Part shown: positions 24,790 to 35,667 of the stretch, in pieces
Layout of the letters: the number at the start of each line of letters is the position of its first letter
Numbering within the stretch: the stretch's first letter is position 1
From: Hymenopus coronatus
Lineage: Eukaryota > Arthropoda > Insecta > Mantodea > Hymenopodidae
Assembly (NCBI GenBank): GCA_030762935.1
Contig: CM060898.1
Coordinates: 99,269,281 to 99,333,280 of the forward strand
DNA: 64,000 bases
Direction of reading: 5' to 3'
Notes under the pieces: model-generated
Told to the model about the DNA's origin: nothing
The model's database searches: none
The model's input: only the letters and a program-made list of their open reading frames with translations
Position numbers and translations under genes: made by a program

Positions 24790-25990
24790 AAACATTTAGA
24801 ACTGATCATTGTATCTTTTCATAGTAATCTCCATTGCATTCCATAAAATGTCTCATCCTTTCAAACCATTTTTCAAATGCTGAACATCATCTTCTTTGGA
24901 GAGAGTGCAAACACATTCTTCATAAACAACTTCTGCTGTTTCAGGTGATTGAAATTGTTGGCCTTGAATTTTTTCTTTTATTTTGGAATAGAAAAAGTCA
25001 CATGAGAGCAGTTCAGGAGGATGGGACAAATATTTTATTCATGACTCCTACAGAAATTGAGCTGTTTCTTGTGCAGTGTGGGCAGAGGCATTGTCATGGT
25101 GCAACAAAATTCCACACAGATGAATCTTAGGACACTTTGTTCTCAGCTCATTGAAAACTTATGGTAGACATTTATGATGTACCATCTGGCGATGACAGTC
25201 TTTTGTTCCTCAAGGAGAATTGCCACAATATGGCCACTAACTGAGAAAAAAGAATAGATTATTTTCTTATCAACTCTTCTCACTTGCCTAACTTTTGTTG
25301 GTAAATCCTCGCCTGGGAAGACTCAGGCCGATAATTGTTACTTGGTTTCCAGATCATATTGGTATATTCAGCTTCTGTCACCTGTTACGATGTTAAATAT
25401 GTTTTTGGATCTTACCCCATCAAATTTTTTTAAAATTTCATGGTACCATTACTCTGCTCATTTGTCAGGTGGTGGGGGATCTGGCTGCAGAGCTTCCTGA
25501 TGTGGAGATGTTCTTTCAGAATTGCTGAAATAATACTCAAGGCTTCTTGATTCTGATAATATGTGCAACAATTGTCTTCCTGCAACATGCACTGTGCTTT
25601 TACCACATTTTCTTCTATTGATGCTGAAGCTGGCCGTCCTGCACAGTCCTGAACTTCGAGGCAATCCCTTCCTCTTCTTCCTAAACTCTGCAGACCATCG
25701 ATAAATGGTGGACTGCAAAGGGTAAACATCTCTAAATGCATCATACAGCCTTTCAAGGCGTTCTCTCCCCCTTAAACCAATTTTAAAGTTATAGAAAGTC
25801 ACAGGATGGATGCTCTTGTTTGAGATCCATCCTAACATCTGGCATAGCAACACTTGATGCATGTATGCTGGTGCTGTATATTGGCGGAATGTGCTCAAGC
25901 CTTGCACATGCTATTATCCAAACTTCAGTCTAAAGCTAGGAAGAACTGCATTGGCTTTCATAACTCTTTGTTGGCGATTCTCAAAACTTT
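24790..25990 (-). mobile_element. Mariner-like relic in integrin intron b-c
   Basis: The minus strand encodes FYNFKIGLRGRERLERLYDA, then YPLQSTIYRWSAEFRK, then QDCAGRPASAS in a shifted frame. Same family as the relic at 8.7 kb. Frameshifts and stops inactivate it. Confidence 0.8.
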
Positions 25991-27129
25991 GAGAGTGAAC
26001 CCTCCTATCATGGACCGCCTTCACTGGGCTCTAAAAATGCACAGTGTGCTGATTTAATTTTGATTTCAGCTATAGTGCCCTCTTAGTAACTGATGAGTAC
26101 TAAATGGGTTAGAACATTCGTAATGGTTGTTGTTAGTTGTAAAGTCAACTCTGTCATGCAAATTATCTTATTGGCTTTATATGCCTATAGGATGTTTCCA
26201 TTTTTTTTTTTAATATTTGTTGTTTATAGTTCAAGTTAGGAAGCTTAAAATATGAACTAGAAATGTGTTTATAGTCAAGGTATTGGTGTCTTTGCTTAAA
26301 TATGTGCTTATTATGGTACCAGGAAGAATTTTAGTATGTGACAAAAGAAGAACTCTTACCAGGCCTTCAAGGATTCTTGATAAATGGAATTCCTTTTTAT
26401 TTTACATGCAATTTTTGTACATTTACTGCACTAAATATTTTATGCATTCTAAATTTCATGCCATACACAATTTTTTGTTTTGCTGGATGAGGGAAGTTTT
26501 ATAGGTTTTATTTTCAATAAGTTGGCTTATAAATTGATATTATATGTAATGAGCATCATATAATGTCAATTTATCTGTATTACTAAAGTGATTTTATATA
26601 AAGAAAGTGTTATATATGTCAATAAGCTTTTAAACACCCCATTATGCTTGGAATGGGTTGATCGACAATAAATCTATTAATCCTGGGCAGCAGCACTGAT
26701 GGAAATTTTACTAGTGTTAGTGGTATTGCAACAATGCAGATATCATGCATGTCATTAATCTTTCATTGATTTTAATTATACCACCAATGCTATTTCAGAA
26801 CTCGATAACAAGAAATTGTGAATAATATGCTTATTAAAAGGTAACAATATATATACCATATTGTTATCAATTAAGTGGAGCTGTCTTTGGTTTTAGTTAT
26901 CTTTTCTCTCACTCTTAAAATAGTTTAATAACACACATAAAATAAATTATTATTAAATAAAACTTTAACATCAACAAAAACTAACCCAAAACTACTTTTA
27001 ACTAATTTAAAACATGATCTGTTATTGCAGTCTTTAAATGGGAGAGATTGGTAATTATTTATTACAAGGCCAGTCAAATACATTAAACTAGATATCCTTT
27101 CATACTGACAAAACCCATTCTGTACTATT
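25991..27129. other. Intron b-c, no feature seen
   Basis: AT-rich unique-looking sequence between a mariner relic and a LINE. Confidence 0.5.
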
Positions 27130-28720
27130 TATCCATTGTCCTGGGGGGGGGGGGGGGGGGGCATGGATCTGAAGGTGGATTGTGTCAAGAAAAAATCCAG
27201 GAGTTTGGTCTCAGCGAAATTGGCGGAAAGATGCTAAGCAAGATTTTTGGAGTAAAGATACCTAATCACCAATACCCGGGCAGGGGCAAGTAGAAATAAG
27301 TGAGTCAAATCGCGCAACATCCCATCCGGCGGAATGTCTGGCGGGCGATATGAAGCCACAACATTGATGAACTGGCGATTCACAGAAAAATCGACCACCG
27401 TACACTAGAGAGGGGAGGAAGAGAGAAAGCAATATGACGTCGGAGAAGAACACTGGCGGCCACCGGGGCGATCCGTGCGGAAAGCATATAATCTGGTAGA
27501 GCGAAAGGGACAGCAGGCTTGAGTTTGGTCTCTGAAATACACGCAAGATCTATGCGATTCCGGTGCAAGTTAATTAGTGAGCTCGGCACACAGCAGCCGA
27601 AGCCCATTGGCAATCCATAAAAAACCCCGGAACCTCAAGCGTGTGGGGGAGGGGCCGCGCAGCCTTAACTAATAAGAGCGTCAAAACATTCAACTACCGC
27701 CTGAAGTTTGTCACTAAAATTATTGCAAGAACTGATTTTAGCAACTCAGAGGCGGATCTGAGAGAGAAGGGAACGAAAGTCGAATCCCAAAAAAAGGAGA
27801 AAATCTATTTCAGATTGGCACCCAACCCAGAGTCGGGTGGCGGGGAAGCAGTCGGAGGGGCCTCAATGGAGGTGAGGCGTGGCACCATGGCGGCCAAGGG
27901 CAGCTGAAAAAGAGAGACGGGAGGAAACAAAGGAGGAATGGCCAGGAGACTTGACGACGAACCTGAGCAAGTTGGCGGCTAAGCTCGACAAGCTGGCAAA
28001 GATCGCTTTTCTGCTGGAAGGAGGGACACCTACGGTAACTAGCCGCATGGCAAGAGCCACAATTGTACAGGTGGCCTTAAAGGAGTCGACCCCTTTACTG
28101 GGCCAACCTGAGCCAAAGAGCGCTCATTCAGAAATCTTTTACTGAGTTCTGTTCTCCGCAGGGTCACTAAGAATATCGGTAGCAACTTACCCTGTGATTC
28201 CAGTCATTTACACTATAGAGGAGAGTAACCCAGGAGTGTAACTGCCTCCATAATGTCCTCAGGTTCCAGGGCCACCGGAAGTCCTTTCACCATGAAAAGA
28301 AGGGGTTGCTCAGTCTTCGACAAGATGGTGTAATTTTGGAGTCCTGCCTCCCGGAACGCCGCCAACACATGATGGAAGTGGTCCAGTTTCCGAAGAAGTT
28401 CCTTGAGTCCGTCTGAGTTTTCCTGGAGAGTGTAGCCATCAGGGTCACCGATGACACAGAGGATCTTCACTATGTCCCTGAAGCATGGTGCCTCCGGAGG
28501 GATAATTCGTGGAATGCTCCTTCAGGCAGCGTCAATGAGGCAGGAGGAGCAGAGGAAGAGGAGCTCATCATAGAGGAGGCAGGAGGAGGAGTGGATTGAA
28601 GCACAGCAGGAAAAGTGGGTGTAGGTCGTCTCCGATGAGGAGACCGCGGTGGAACAAACAAGGTCGTCGAAGGCATTGCTGTTGGAACCGCCAACATCAG
28701 TCGGAGAGCATAGCAAAAAT
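27130..28720 (-). mobile_element. Jockey-like LINE, 5' part (ORF1 and endonuclease), GC-rich
   Basis: Minus strand 28470-28213 encodes a gag-like segment ending TEQPLLFMVKGLPVALEPED then IMEAVTLLGYSPL, resembling the domain before the zinc knuckles of Jockey ORF1. 27613-27165 reads through frame breaks NLHRNRIDLACISETKLKP, ALPDYML, then VVASYRPPDIPPDGMLRDLT. This is the apurinic-type endonuclease start with the ISET motif. A G20-type homopolymer lies at its left edge. GC content and CpG are far above the surroundings. Confidence 0.82.
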
Positions 28721-29285
28721 GTTGCTAGTTAGGACGACGGGACTGAGATGTAGTAGCTTGGGAACTGTATTGACCTGAGTCCAACTGTCATCCTCACCAT
28801 CACATCCTCTTTCTTGCATGATTTCCTTTGTCACTTCACTGAATTTATAACAAAACATTGCTACTGATTTATTGAGTAAATTCCTGTACAAATGATTTGA
28901 TGTGCTACATTATCATGGCTAGCTCTATTCACCCTTCTACCTTATAATAAAGCTTATTATTATTTCTACTTCATGTTAATCTATATAAACATTTGTAGTT
29001 ATAGTTTTATTACACATTTAATTTTAGGTATAAGAGGTATACAGGAGGCTAAAGAAATTGCCTTATCTTTAAAAAGCAGATTTTAAATAGGTACTAAACT
29101 TTACATACCCATCAGTAACAAATGAATAGCAATTTAGCACTTTAGATCAAAAATAAAGAATGTTTGGGGAATGGTTACAGTTACAAAAATTTATAGGTAT
29201 GATCTGTGCTTTAATGGGATCCACCTTTTGCCGGTTATTCCTTTCCCAGACATTTTATGTTATGTAAATATTTTACACAGATGTA

Positions 29286-29490
29286 CTTTAATCAAAACAT
29301 TAGAGCCATTTTTGAGAAAACAAAAAATTATAAAACATTTTCTATATAAGCATTGGTTTGGAGTGGATGATTTCCTTGGAAATATTTATTTCACATCTTT
29401 GAAAGCTGCTGAATTTAAATGTGAAGTTTGGTATTTACCTGCCTTTTCATTTTTGAGTTGTGCATTTTGAGTGTGCACTCACGCACACAT
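29286..29490 (+). mobile_element. Helentron-like element, internal fragment
   Basis: TAATCAAAACATTAGAGCCA to the CACTCACGCACAC tract. Both ends missing. Confidence 0.65.
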
Positions 29491-29561
29491 TAGTCGTAAG
29501 TGGTGGGCAAAGTAAATAGAATAGAGAATTCATTCTGGCACTGTATTCGTTCTTGAAAAAA

Positions 29562-30245
29562 TCTGATGTGTTCCAATCCCATGCTTTCTCTTCCAGTTCT
29601 GCAAACCAACTATTCATATTAAAGATTGCTTTTTTATATACTTCATGCTAATTAAGAAAAATATTAGCAGAAATTGTTTAATTAACCTGCCAAGCAGAAG
29701 AGAAGTAAGACAATAAACTAGGTTAAAGCAACAGTCAAATCTTTTAAAAGTTGTTCGCTATGTAATCAACTGAAGTTCAGTTTTCTTTGTTTTGCCAGGA
29801 GTAAAACAAAAGAGAGATGAAACAAGATATGACTTCCTGTTTGAGAAAAGTTTAAATAATTTAAAACTGAAACCAATAACAAGGAATATCTCAAAAATAG
29901 TTAACTCTATACAAAAAATGCATATGACATAAATTGTGTTTTAACAAGTTCTACACCTTTGTGTAGTAAGTTTTTGTGTGTCTCTTATGGTTTAACAGTT
30001 ATGCAAAATTCATTAGAATGAGGCCTTTATAGGCTATTCCCAGAGAATTTAAGTTATACATTTTATTTGCCATGTAGATATGTTTAATATACAGCATTTT
30101 AAACAAAATCATTAGACCTATTTTTTAAAAAATCAAAATTTTTCAAAAAAAATATCCATTTAAAGGGTAATTTGGGGTAGGGGATTTTATTGAAAATCTT
30201 TGTGTCACATCCTTGGAAGATACAAACATTAAATACTAAGTTGGT
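29562..30245 (+). mobile_element. Helentron-like element, copy missing its 3' hairpin
   Basis: Starts TCTGATGTGTTCCAATCCCA and runs through GTTCTACACCTTTGTGTAG and TTTGTGTCACATCCTTGGAA, then stops before the hairpin. It ends about 100 bp before exon c. Confidence 0.8.
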
Positions 30246-30340
30246 ATGAAAAATATGTGACTAACTGTTCATTAACAACAAATAATTAAAAATACTTCCT
30301 TAAAATGCTTGATTAACTACAATAACTGATAATCTTTCAG

Positions 30341-30456
30341 ATAAAGAGAAGATTTTGCTACCTGATACCCATAAGTATGTTGAAATGAATGAATCTGCAT
30401 GGATTGGGGTAGCCATGGCTACTGGAGGAACTCCTGCCTCTGAAGCCTATTCAGTG
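30341..30456 (+). CDS. Integrin alpha exon c: propeller blade 2
   Basis: Acceptor aatctttcag, donor gtgagt. Enters with two bases completing Asp and reads DKEKILLPDTHKYVEMNESAW, then IGVAMATGG, ending TPASEAYSV in phase 0. NES is a possible N-glycosylation site. The W(I/L)GV pattern starting the second blade matches the family. A TAT/ATC-rich microsatellite follows about 25 bp into the intron. Confidence 0.88.
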
Positions 30457-30464
30457 GTGAGTTG

Positions 30465-30525
30465 TTATTGTTATTATTGATATTTATTATTATCATCACC
30501 ATCATCATCATCTTCATCTCATCAT
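30465..30525. repeat. ATT/ATC microsatellite after exon c
   Basis: Short mixed tract 9 bp past the donor. A second ATT/ATC block at 30735-30800 follows the SINE. Confidence 0.9.
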
Positions 30526-30540
30526 CACTGTCATTGCTGC

Positions 30541-30735
30541 ACTTTTGCCAATTGGTTAGGCCACTTGCCTCTCACCTAGGGTTTGATTTGTGGTAAACAA
30601 AGAAGTGCAGGGGTGGGTTTTCTCCAGGTGCTCTGGTTTACCCCCACCATTACATTCCACCAGTGTTCCATCTTCATTTCATGTATCATCAGTGCCATAG
30701 TAGTAAAAGCAGGTGTCCAACACTATAAAATAAAT
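30541..30735 (+). mobile_element. SINE family B copy lacking its B box
   Basis: GGTTAGGCCACTTGCCTCTC, then directly GGTTTGATTTGTGGTAAACA: the B-box part is deleted. Body matches the 43.1-kb copy. An (ATT)/(ATC) microsatellite follows. Confidence 0.78.
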
Positions 30736-31227
30736 AATTGTTATTATTATTATTATCATCATCATCATCATCATCATTATTATTATTATTATTATTATTA
30801 AGTGGAAATAGATAATACAGCTCGTGTAATTGAAAAGCAGCATACAGTCACAGTTTGTAATGATGTGGGACCAGCGCATCAGCATGAGACATCAGGATAG
30901 ACTAATCACATATTCAAGAATTCCATAGAGATGCATTGGTTCACAATAGCAAGGGGCTGGAGTGAATGGAAGAAACTAACTCATAGCCAGCAATTATTAT
31001 ATTCAGTGTAGCAACAAACAATTAATGCTCAAGAAAACAAGCGAAAAGAACTAGATGTTTCAATCTTGAAAGAAGTACTTTAATAGAATAGAGTAAGATT
31101 TTGTAGAATTAACACCCTAACATTTAAGAAGTAAGCACATAAACCAGGAATTACTATTCTTGTGGACTGGCTTACCACTTGAATTTCCTGTGAACTCTCC
31201 CTGTATTAGAAGGTTATTACTCTTAAT

Positions 31228-31838
31228 GAGATATATTTTCAAGAAAATCTCCTCACCCCAAACTACCCTTCACATGAAAAAAATTTTGAAAATTTTAATT
31301 TTCCCAAAAATGGCTCTAATGATTTTGATTAAAATCTCTTATATTTAAGATATTTACATGCCAAATAAAATGTATATCTTAAATTTTTTGGGAATAGCAT
31401 CTAAAGACCTCTTTATTTTGAATGATTTTTATTGAATTTTGCACACGTGATAAACCATAAGAGTTAGACCAGAGCTTACCATACAAAAAATGTAGATCTC
31501 AATAAAACACAATTTTTTTTTTTTTTTTGTGGAATTGGCTGTTTTCAAGATATTCTTTATTAATAGTTTCAGTTTTAAAATACTTAACTTTTCTCATATG
31601 GGAACTTGTCAACACTTGGCCATGCAAAGAAATGGATTTCAATCCCTTAGCAACTACATTTTAAAACATATGACTGCAGGTTTAGCCTTGTGTATTCCCT
31701 CATTTCCCTTCTACTTATAAAGGAACAAAGTAATAGATTGTTTCTGCTAATGTTTTAGCATTAAATAGAAGAATAAGCTTATCAGCAATAATTTGTTACA
31801 GAGATGTGGAGAAAGTCATGTGAATGGAGCACATCAGA
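31228..31838 (-). mobile_element. Helentron-like element, 5' two-thirds
   Basis: Family sequence from TTTTCAAGAAAATCTCCTCA to GAGAAAGTCATGTGAATGGA and TCAGA. No hairpin end. Confidence 0.8.
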
Positions 31839-31849
31839 TTTTTTTTTTA

Positions 31850-32045
31850 GCTTAACGTCATTTAATCTGGTGGTCATATTGGATGGTGGATGAAATGGTG
31901 AAAGGATGCTCAAATGATCTCAGGGTCCATGGAGCTTAAAGTTATTTGACATTCATCTTTTCAGGATAAGGGAAAGCTCCAAAAAAACCTTATCTGGGTG
32001 ACTCACCCTAAGCAAGATTCCAACTCACGACCTGTTCAATGTGAA
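31850..32045 (-). mobile_element. Possible family D-related repeat
   Basis: CTCCAAAAAAACCTTATCTG and GATTCCAACTCACGACCTG resemble the B-box end of family D. Weak. Lies just before exon d. Confidence 0.4.
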
Positions 32046-32090
32046 GTAGACTGGAAAAAGCTTTGATTAATCTATATTTTAATTGTGCAG

Positions 32091-32208
32091 ATTTGTGGAC
32101 ATAGGTGGATTGATGCATTAAGAAGACTAGACTTCATACCTGGTGTTTGTTACTGGAAAACTGAAGGAGAGAAAACTTACACTAAAGCTCTACCTTTGGC
32201 CAATAATG
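32091..32208 (+). CDS. Integrin alpha exon d: CGHRW segment of blade 2
   Basis: Acceptor taattgtgcag, donor gtatgt. Reads ICGHRWIDALRRLDFIPGVC, then YWKTEGEKTYTKALPLANN, phase 0 in and phase 1 out. The C-x-H-R-W ... G-x-CY pattern is conserved in integrin alpha propellers, where the two cysteines pair. The acceptor lies only some 40 bp after a SINE-like repeat (31850-32045). Confidence 0.9.
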
Positions 32209-32479
32209 GTATGTATGTAAATTATAATTTATTAATTTATAATAATTATTCACCTGTAAAAACATATGCCTGTTTGAAGCCAAGTAATAGGAAGGCTTAA
32301 TATTTTTAGAAGAATTACAGCTTAGCTTTGGAAATACTCATATATTGTGGCAGTTTTAAACATTGGAGCTTTCAACATGTAACAATAAACAATATTGTCC
32401 TTCATCATGTATCCGTGAAAATCCAAAAATATTCTAAGTGCTTTAATTTTTTTAGTTATTCTACCTATATTATATATAT

Positions 32480-32945
32480 ACAATTTATAGAGTAGTAAAA
32501 AGATTTTGTATTCCACACAAAAATATAATACCAAGATTTCACCGGAAATACTTGTTTTGAGGACCCTTGGATCCAGATTGTTTTAGAAAAAGGTCTGTCT
32601 AGTTGTCTGTCTGTCTGTCTCATGAAGATTTTCATTATAATCCTCCCACCCCAAACTACCATTTACATAGAACATTTTTTTAAAATCTTTGATTAAAATA
32701 CCATTTACATAGTACAGAAGGCGTATATCCTGAATTTCTTGGAAACAGTCCCTGAAGACTTTGGCATAACTAGAAAGCTTTAAGAGTGAGAAAAATACTT
32801 TCTACACAAAAAAAGTGTAGAACTCGTTAAAAGATACAAACTATGTCATATACAGTTTCTTTGTAGAGCTAACCATTTCCGAGGTATTACCTGTCATTGG
32901 TTTTAATTTTAAAATACTTAAGCTTTTCTCAAACAGGAAGTCCTC
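32480..32945 (-). mobile_element. Helentron-like element, 3' part with an internal deletion
   Basis: ATACCAAGATTTCACCGGAA, a GTCTGTCTGTCTGTCT tract, then TCTTTGATTAAAATACC. The segment between the GTCT tract and AAGATTTTCATTATAATCCTC is missing. Confidence 0.7.
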
Positions 32946-32964
32946 ATTTGTTTCAAATCTCCAC

Positions 32965-33110
32965 GACCACGAACACAACCGTAACGACGACCATGACCAC
33001 AATCACAACTACAACCACAACATGATCACCACTGCTACCGCCACCACCACCACTGCACCACCACCACCTTCGTCACCGCCACTGCCACCGCTGCTGCTGC
33101 TGCTGCTGCT
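32965..33110. repeat. Imperfect (ACC)n and (CTG)n tract
   Basis: ACGACCACGACC-type triplets grading into CCACCACCACC and then seven CTG units. Old copies and CpG-bearing variants are mixed. Confidence 0.9.
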
Positions 33111-33419
33111 ATACTACATAATTAAATTAATTAAGTAAATCAACACTTCCTTGCCAAACTATCAGTTCTCATTAAATTTACTAAACATAAAAAATACCCT
33201 CAAGTGGCAGTATTTGAACCTGGGACCTTCATCATTGAAGGCCAATGCACACACTGTTGCGCTACGAAAGCACATCACTTCATGTGCAGTGATGCAAAGC
33301 AGCCATTTCGGCCTGAATTGATCTGATTCAATGCAGTGGATAGTGTTTACAGCATAGCAAAGTCTGTAAAATGCCATAACTTTTCAATCCACAGGCTGAG
33401 AAGATTTACCCGGTACATA

Positions 33420-33745
33420 ATTTTATGGTATTTTAATCAAAATCATATGAACCATTTCAGGGAAGATAAAATTATTGAATACTTTTCCATCTAAATAGAA
33501 GTTAGGGGAGGGGGAAGGGGATTCTCTTGTGCTCTTGGAAATCTTTGTGTCACATCTCTGGAGGATACTGAACCTGAATACCAAGTTTAGTGCAGTCATG
33601 GGACCTACACATACACATAAACACAACTGAAAATTCTTTTTTGTGGATTGATGAGTCCCAAAACCTGTGTTTCTAGTGAAACCTCAACAATATTTTTGGT
33701 GTGGAATATAGTACTTCCTCTTACCTATTTTAAGCATGTGATAAA
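33420..33745 (+). mobile_element. Helentron-like element, 3' fragment
   Basis: GTATTTTAATCAAAATCATA, TTTGTGTCACATCTCTGGAG and a decayed TACTTCCTCTTACC end. Confidence 0.65.
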
Positions 33746-34599
33746 GAAAGAATAAACAAAAAGAAAAAGTAGTAACTAAATTGAACTAGAAAAGGAAAGA
33801 TGAACATTATGTTACAACAATTCAAGAGCTGTGAAAGTAACTTTTCCACTTCAAATGACAAATTGTTAAAAGGACATACCTCAACATATTAACCTAATTT
33901 TATTCCCTTTGCAAGTCTCAGAAGATTTCTCAACTTTATCTTGCTAACCAGTTGGTATTTGACCAATTTCAATAACACTGCAAAACCCATTATAACAAAG
34001 GACACTTTTCTGTGTGCAGTTCTATAACCTGCCACACTTCACAAAACATTTGCCTTTAAAATATTAAGTTTAAAAATGCAGTAATCTAAAAACACATTAC
34101 TGCAAACCTGACAAATATTTTACTATTAAACCTTAGTAGCTTCCCCATTTTGACAGGTAATTCCTGCTGCTGTATAACAAGATTCTCCTGTTGCTTTTGC
34201 TTGTAAAGCAAAACCCTTGTGAAGGCAACTAGGCCAACATTGCCTTCTTGTAAACACCACTGATAGGCTTTTTACTAATAGCAACCTATCTACCACCTCT
34301 TTCACTGAAATAGTACATAGCTTTCTTATAAAAGAATGCTTAAAGTTTCAAAGAAATGTAACGGGAAGGGGGAGCTGGTTTGCAAAGGTGAGAGCATTCC
34401 AGAAGATAATTATATGGGGGATATTTGGCTAGTAAGTGAAAGCAGTAGTAGTGAAATTTGGAAAGAAATGAGACAGAGGGTGGAAGACATAGAAAAGCAA
34501 GATATATGGGTTAGTTTTGAGGATGAACATTCTTTTAGTTTTTTACAAAATAGTAAAAAAGTAACAACAGTTTGGGGAGGTAGAAACATGTAGGATTAG
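33746..34599. other. Intron d-e, no feature seen
   Basis: The 85-codon + frame at 34336-34593 (Ser/Glu/Trp rich) has no splice or domain support and is not called. 35131-35667 is likewise plain. Confidence 0.45.
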
Positions 34600-35130
34600 G
34601 ATTACTCAAGGACAGGCTCCCCAGTCATTGGACAAAGTACCGCATGAAGCTCCTTAGACCCCTTTGTGAAGATATGACCCCAGAGAAGAAAGGATGAGGG
34701 AAGAGACCCCAAAGGATGGCCAGGTTTGGATGACGAGAGGTGTATGCATAGATTAGGTCCTTAACAGTTTCAAATTGAATGCCTCCATGTGTTCAACTCA
34801 TGAGGTTTCCGGGGGATCCCCAAAGGGCCTCTAGTCTGAAGATGAATCTTGATTGGTTGATACTACAGTGATGCTGGGAATAAACCTTTAAAGTGTGTAA
34901 GCCACAATCCAGCCGCAACCCATTAATCTCATCACCTGGTCCTTCAACCCTGAAATAGATGACAAGGTAGTGATGGGAACACGAAATGATGGACAGGAAA
35001 AATTGGGGGATGTAATGAACCTTCCCAGCATTTTCCTGAATGACCCAGGGAAACCCCCAAAAAAACCTATGGATCAGGAAGGCTGCCCATGATATTCTAA
35101 ATGTGAGTCACACATATAACCACAGTGCAA
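34600..35130 (-). mobile_element. SINE-like family D copy without B box
   Basis: 34936-35110 matches 40942-41110 block by block (CCTGGTCCTTCAACCCTGAA, GATGGACAGGAAAAATTGGG, CCCAGCATTTTCCTGAATGA). The B-box position is replaced by unrelated sequence. Upstream part (34600-34930) has no match that I see. Confidence 0.6.
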
Positions 35131-35667
35131 CCACACTCAGTAGAAATATGAACACACATGTGCTCAGTCTGGAAGAGTGACAGATGCATGGATGAAACCA
35201 TTATTTCTAAAAGGAAAAGAAATAATAGTAAGAAAAATTGTACTATGTGTGATAAATTAGATGTATTCCATGTCTACTAGAGTGTGATGATTAAAAAATG
35301 GAGGGATAGTATATTGGATGAACATTAAAATAATCTACAGAATAATAAACTGGCAATTACAATACAGAAGAAATAAGGAATAAGAAAACTAATGCAATAT
35401 AGGGCAGTTTAAGGGAGAGTAAGGATAAGTGGATAAGGACCTTAAGAAATAAGCAAGAGAGGGAACACAGTTTGGAATGTGGAGATTCATTTTAGCGGCT
35501 CCAAGGGATTAAGACCTGGGAAATCTAAACTTTTGTTGTGCTAAGTTAATATAGGATTTATAAATGAATACATGATATAGGGAAAAAAAAAAAAAAAAGA
35601 AGTTCATTCAAGTTACTAGTTTTCTCTGCAACAGTTTAACCAAATTGAAACTTTCTATAATATTAAA

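Noticed and set aside
34336..34593. 85-codon + frame rich in Ser, Glu and Trp in intron d-e
   Set aside because: Looks protein-like in composition but has no recognised domain, no fit to integrin phase and no splice signals that join it.
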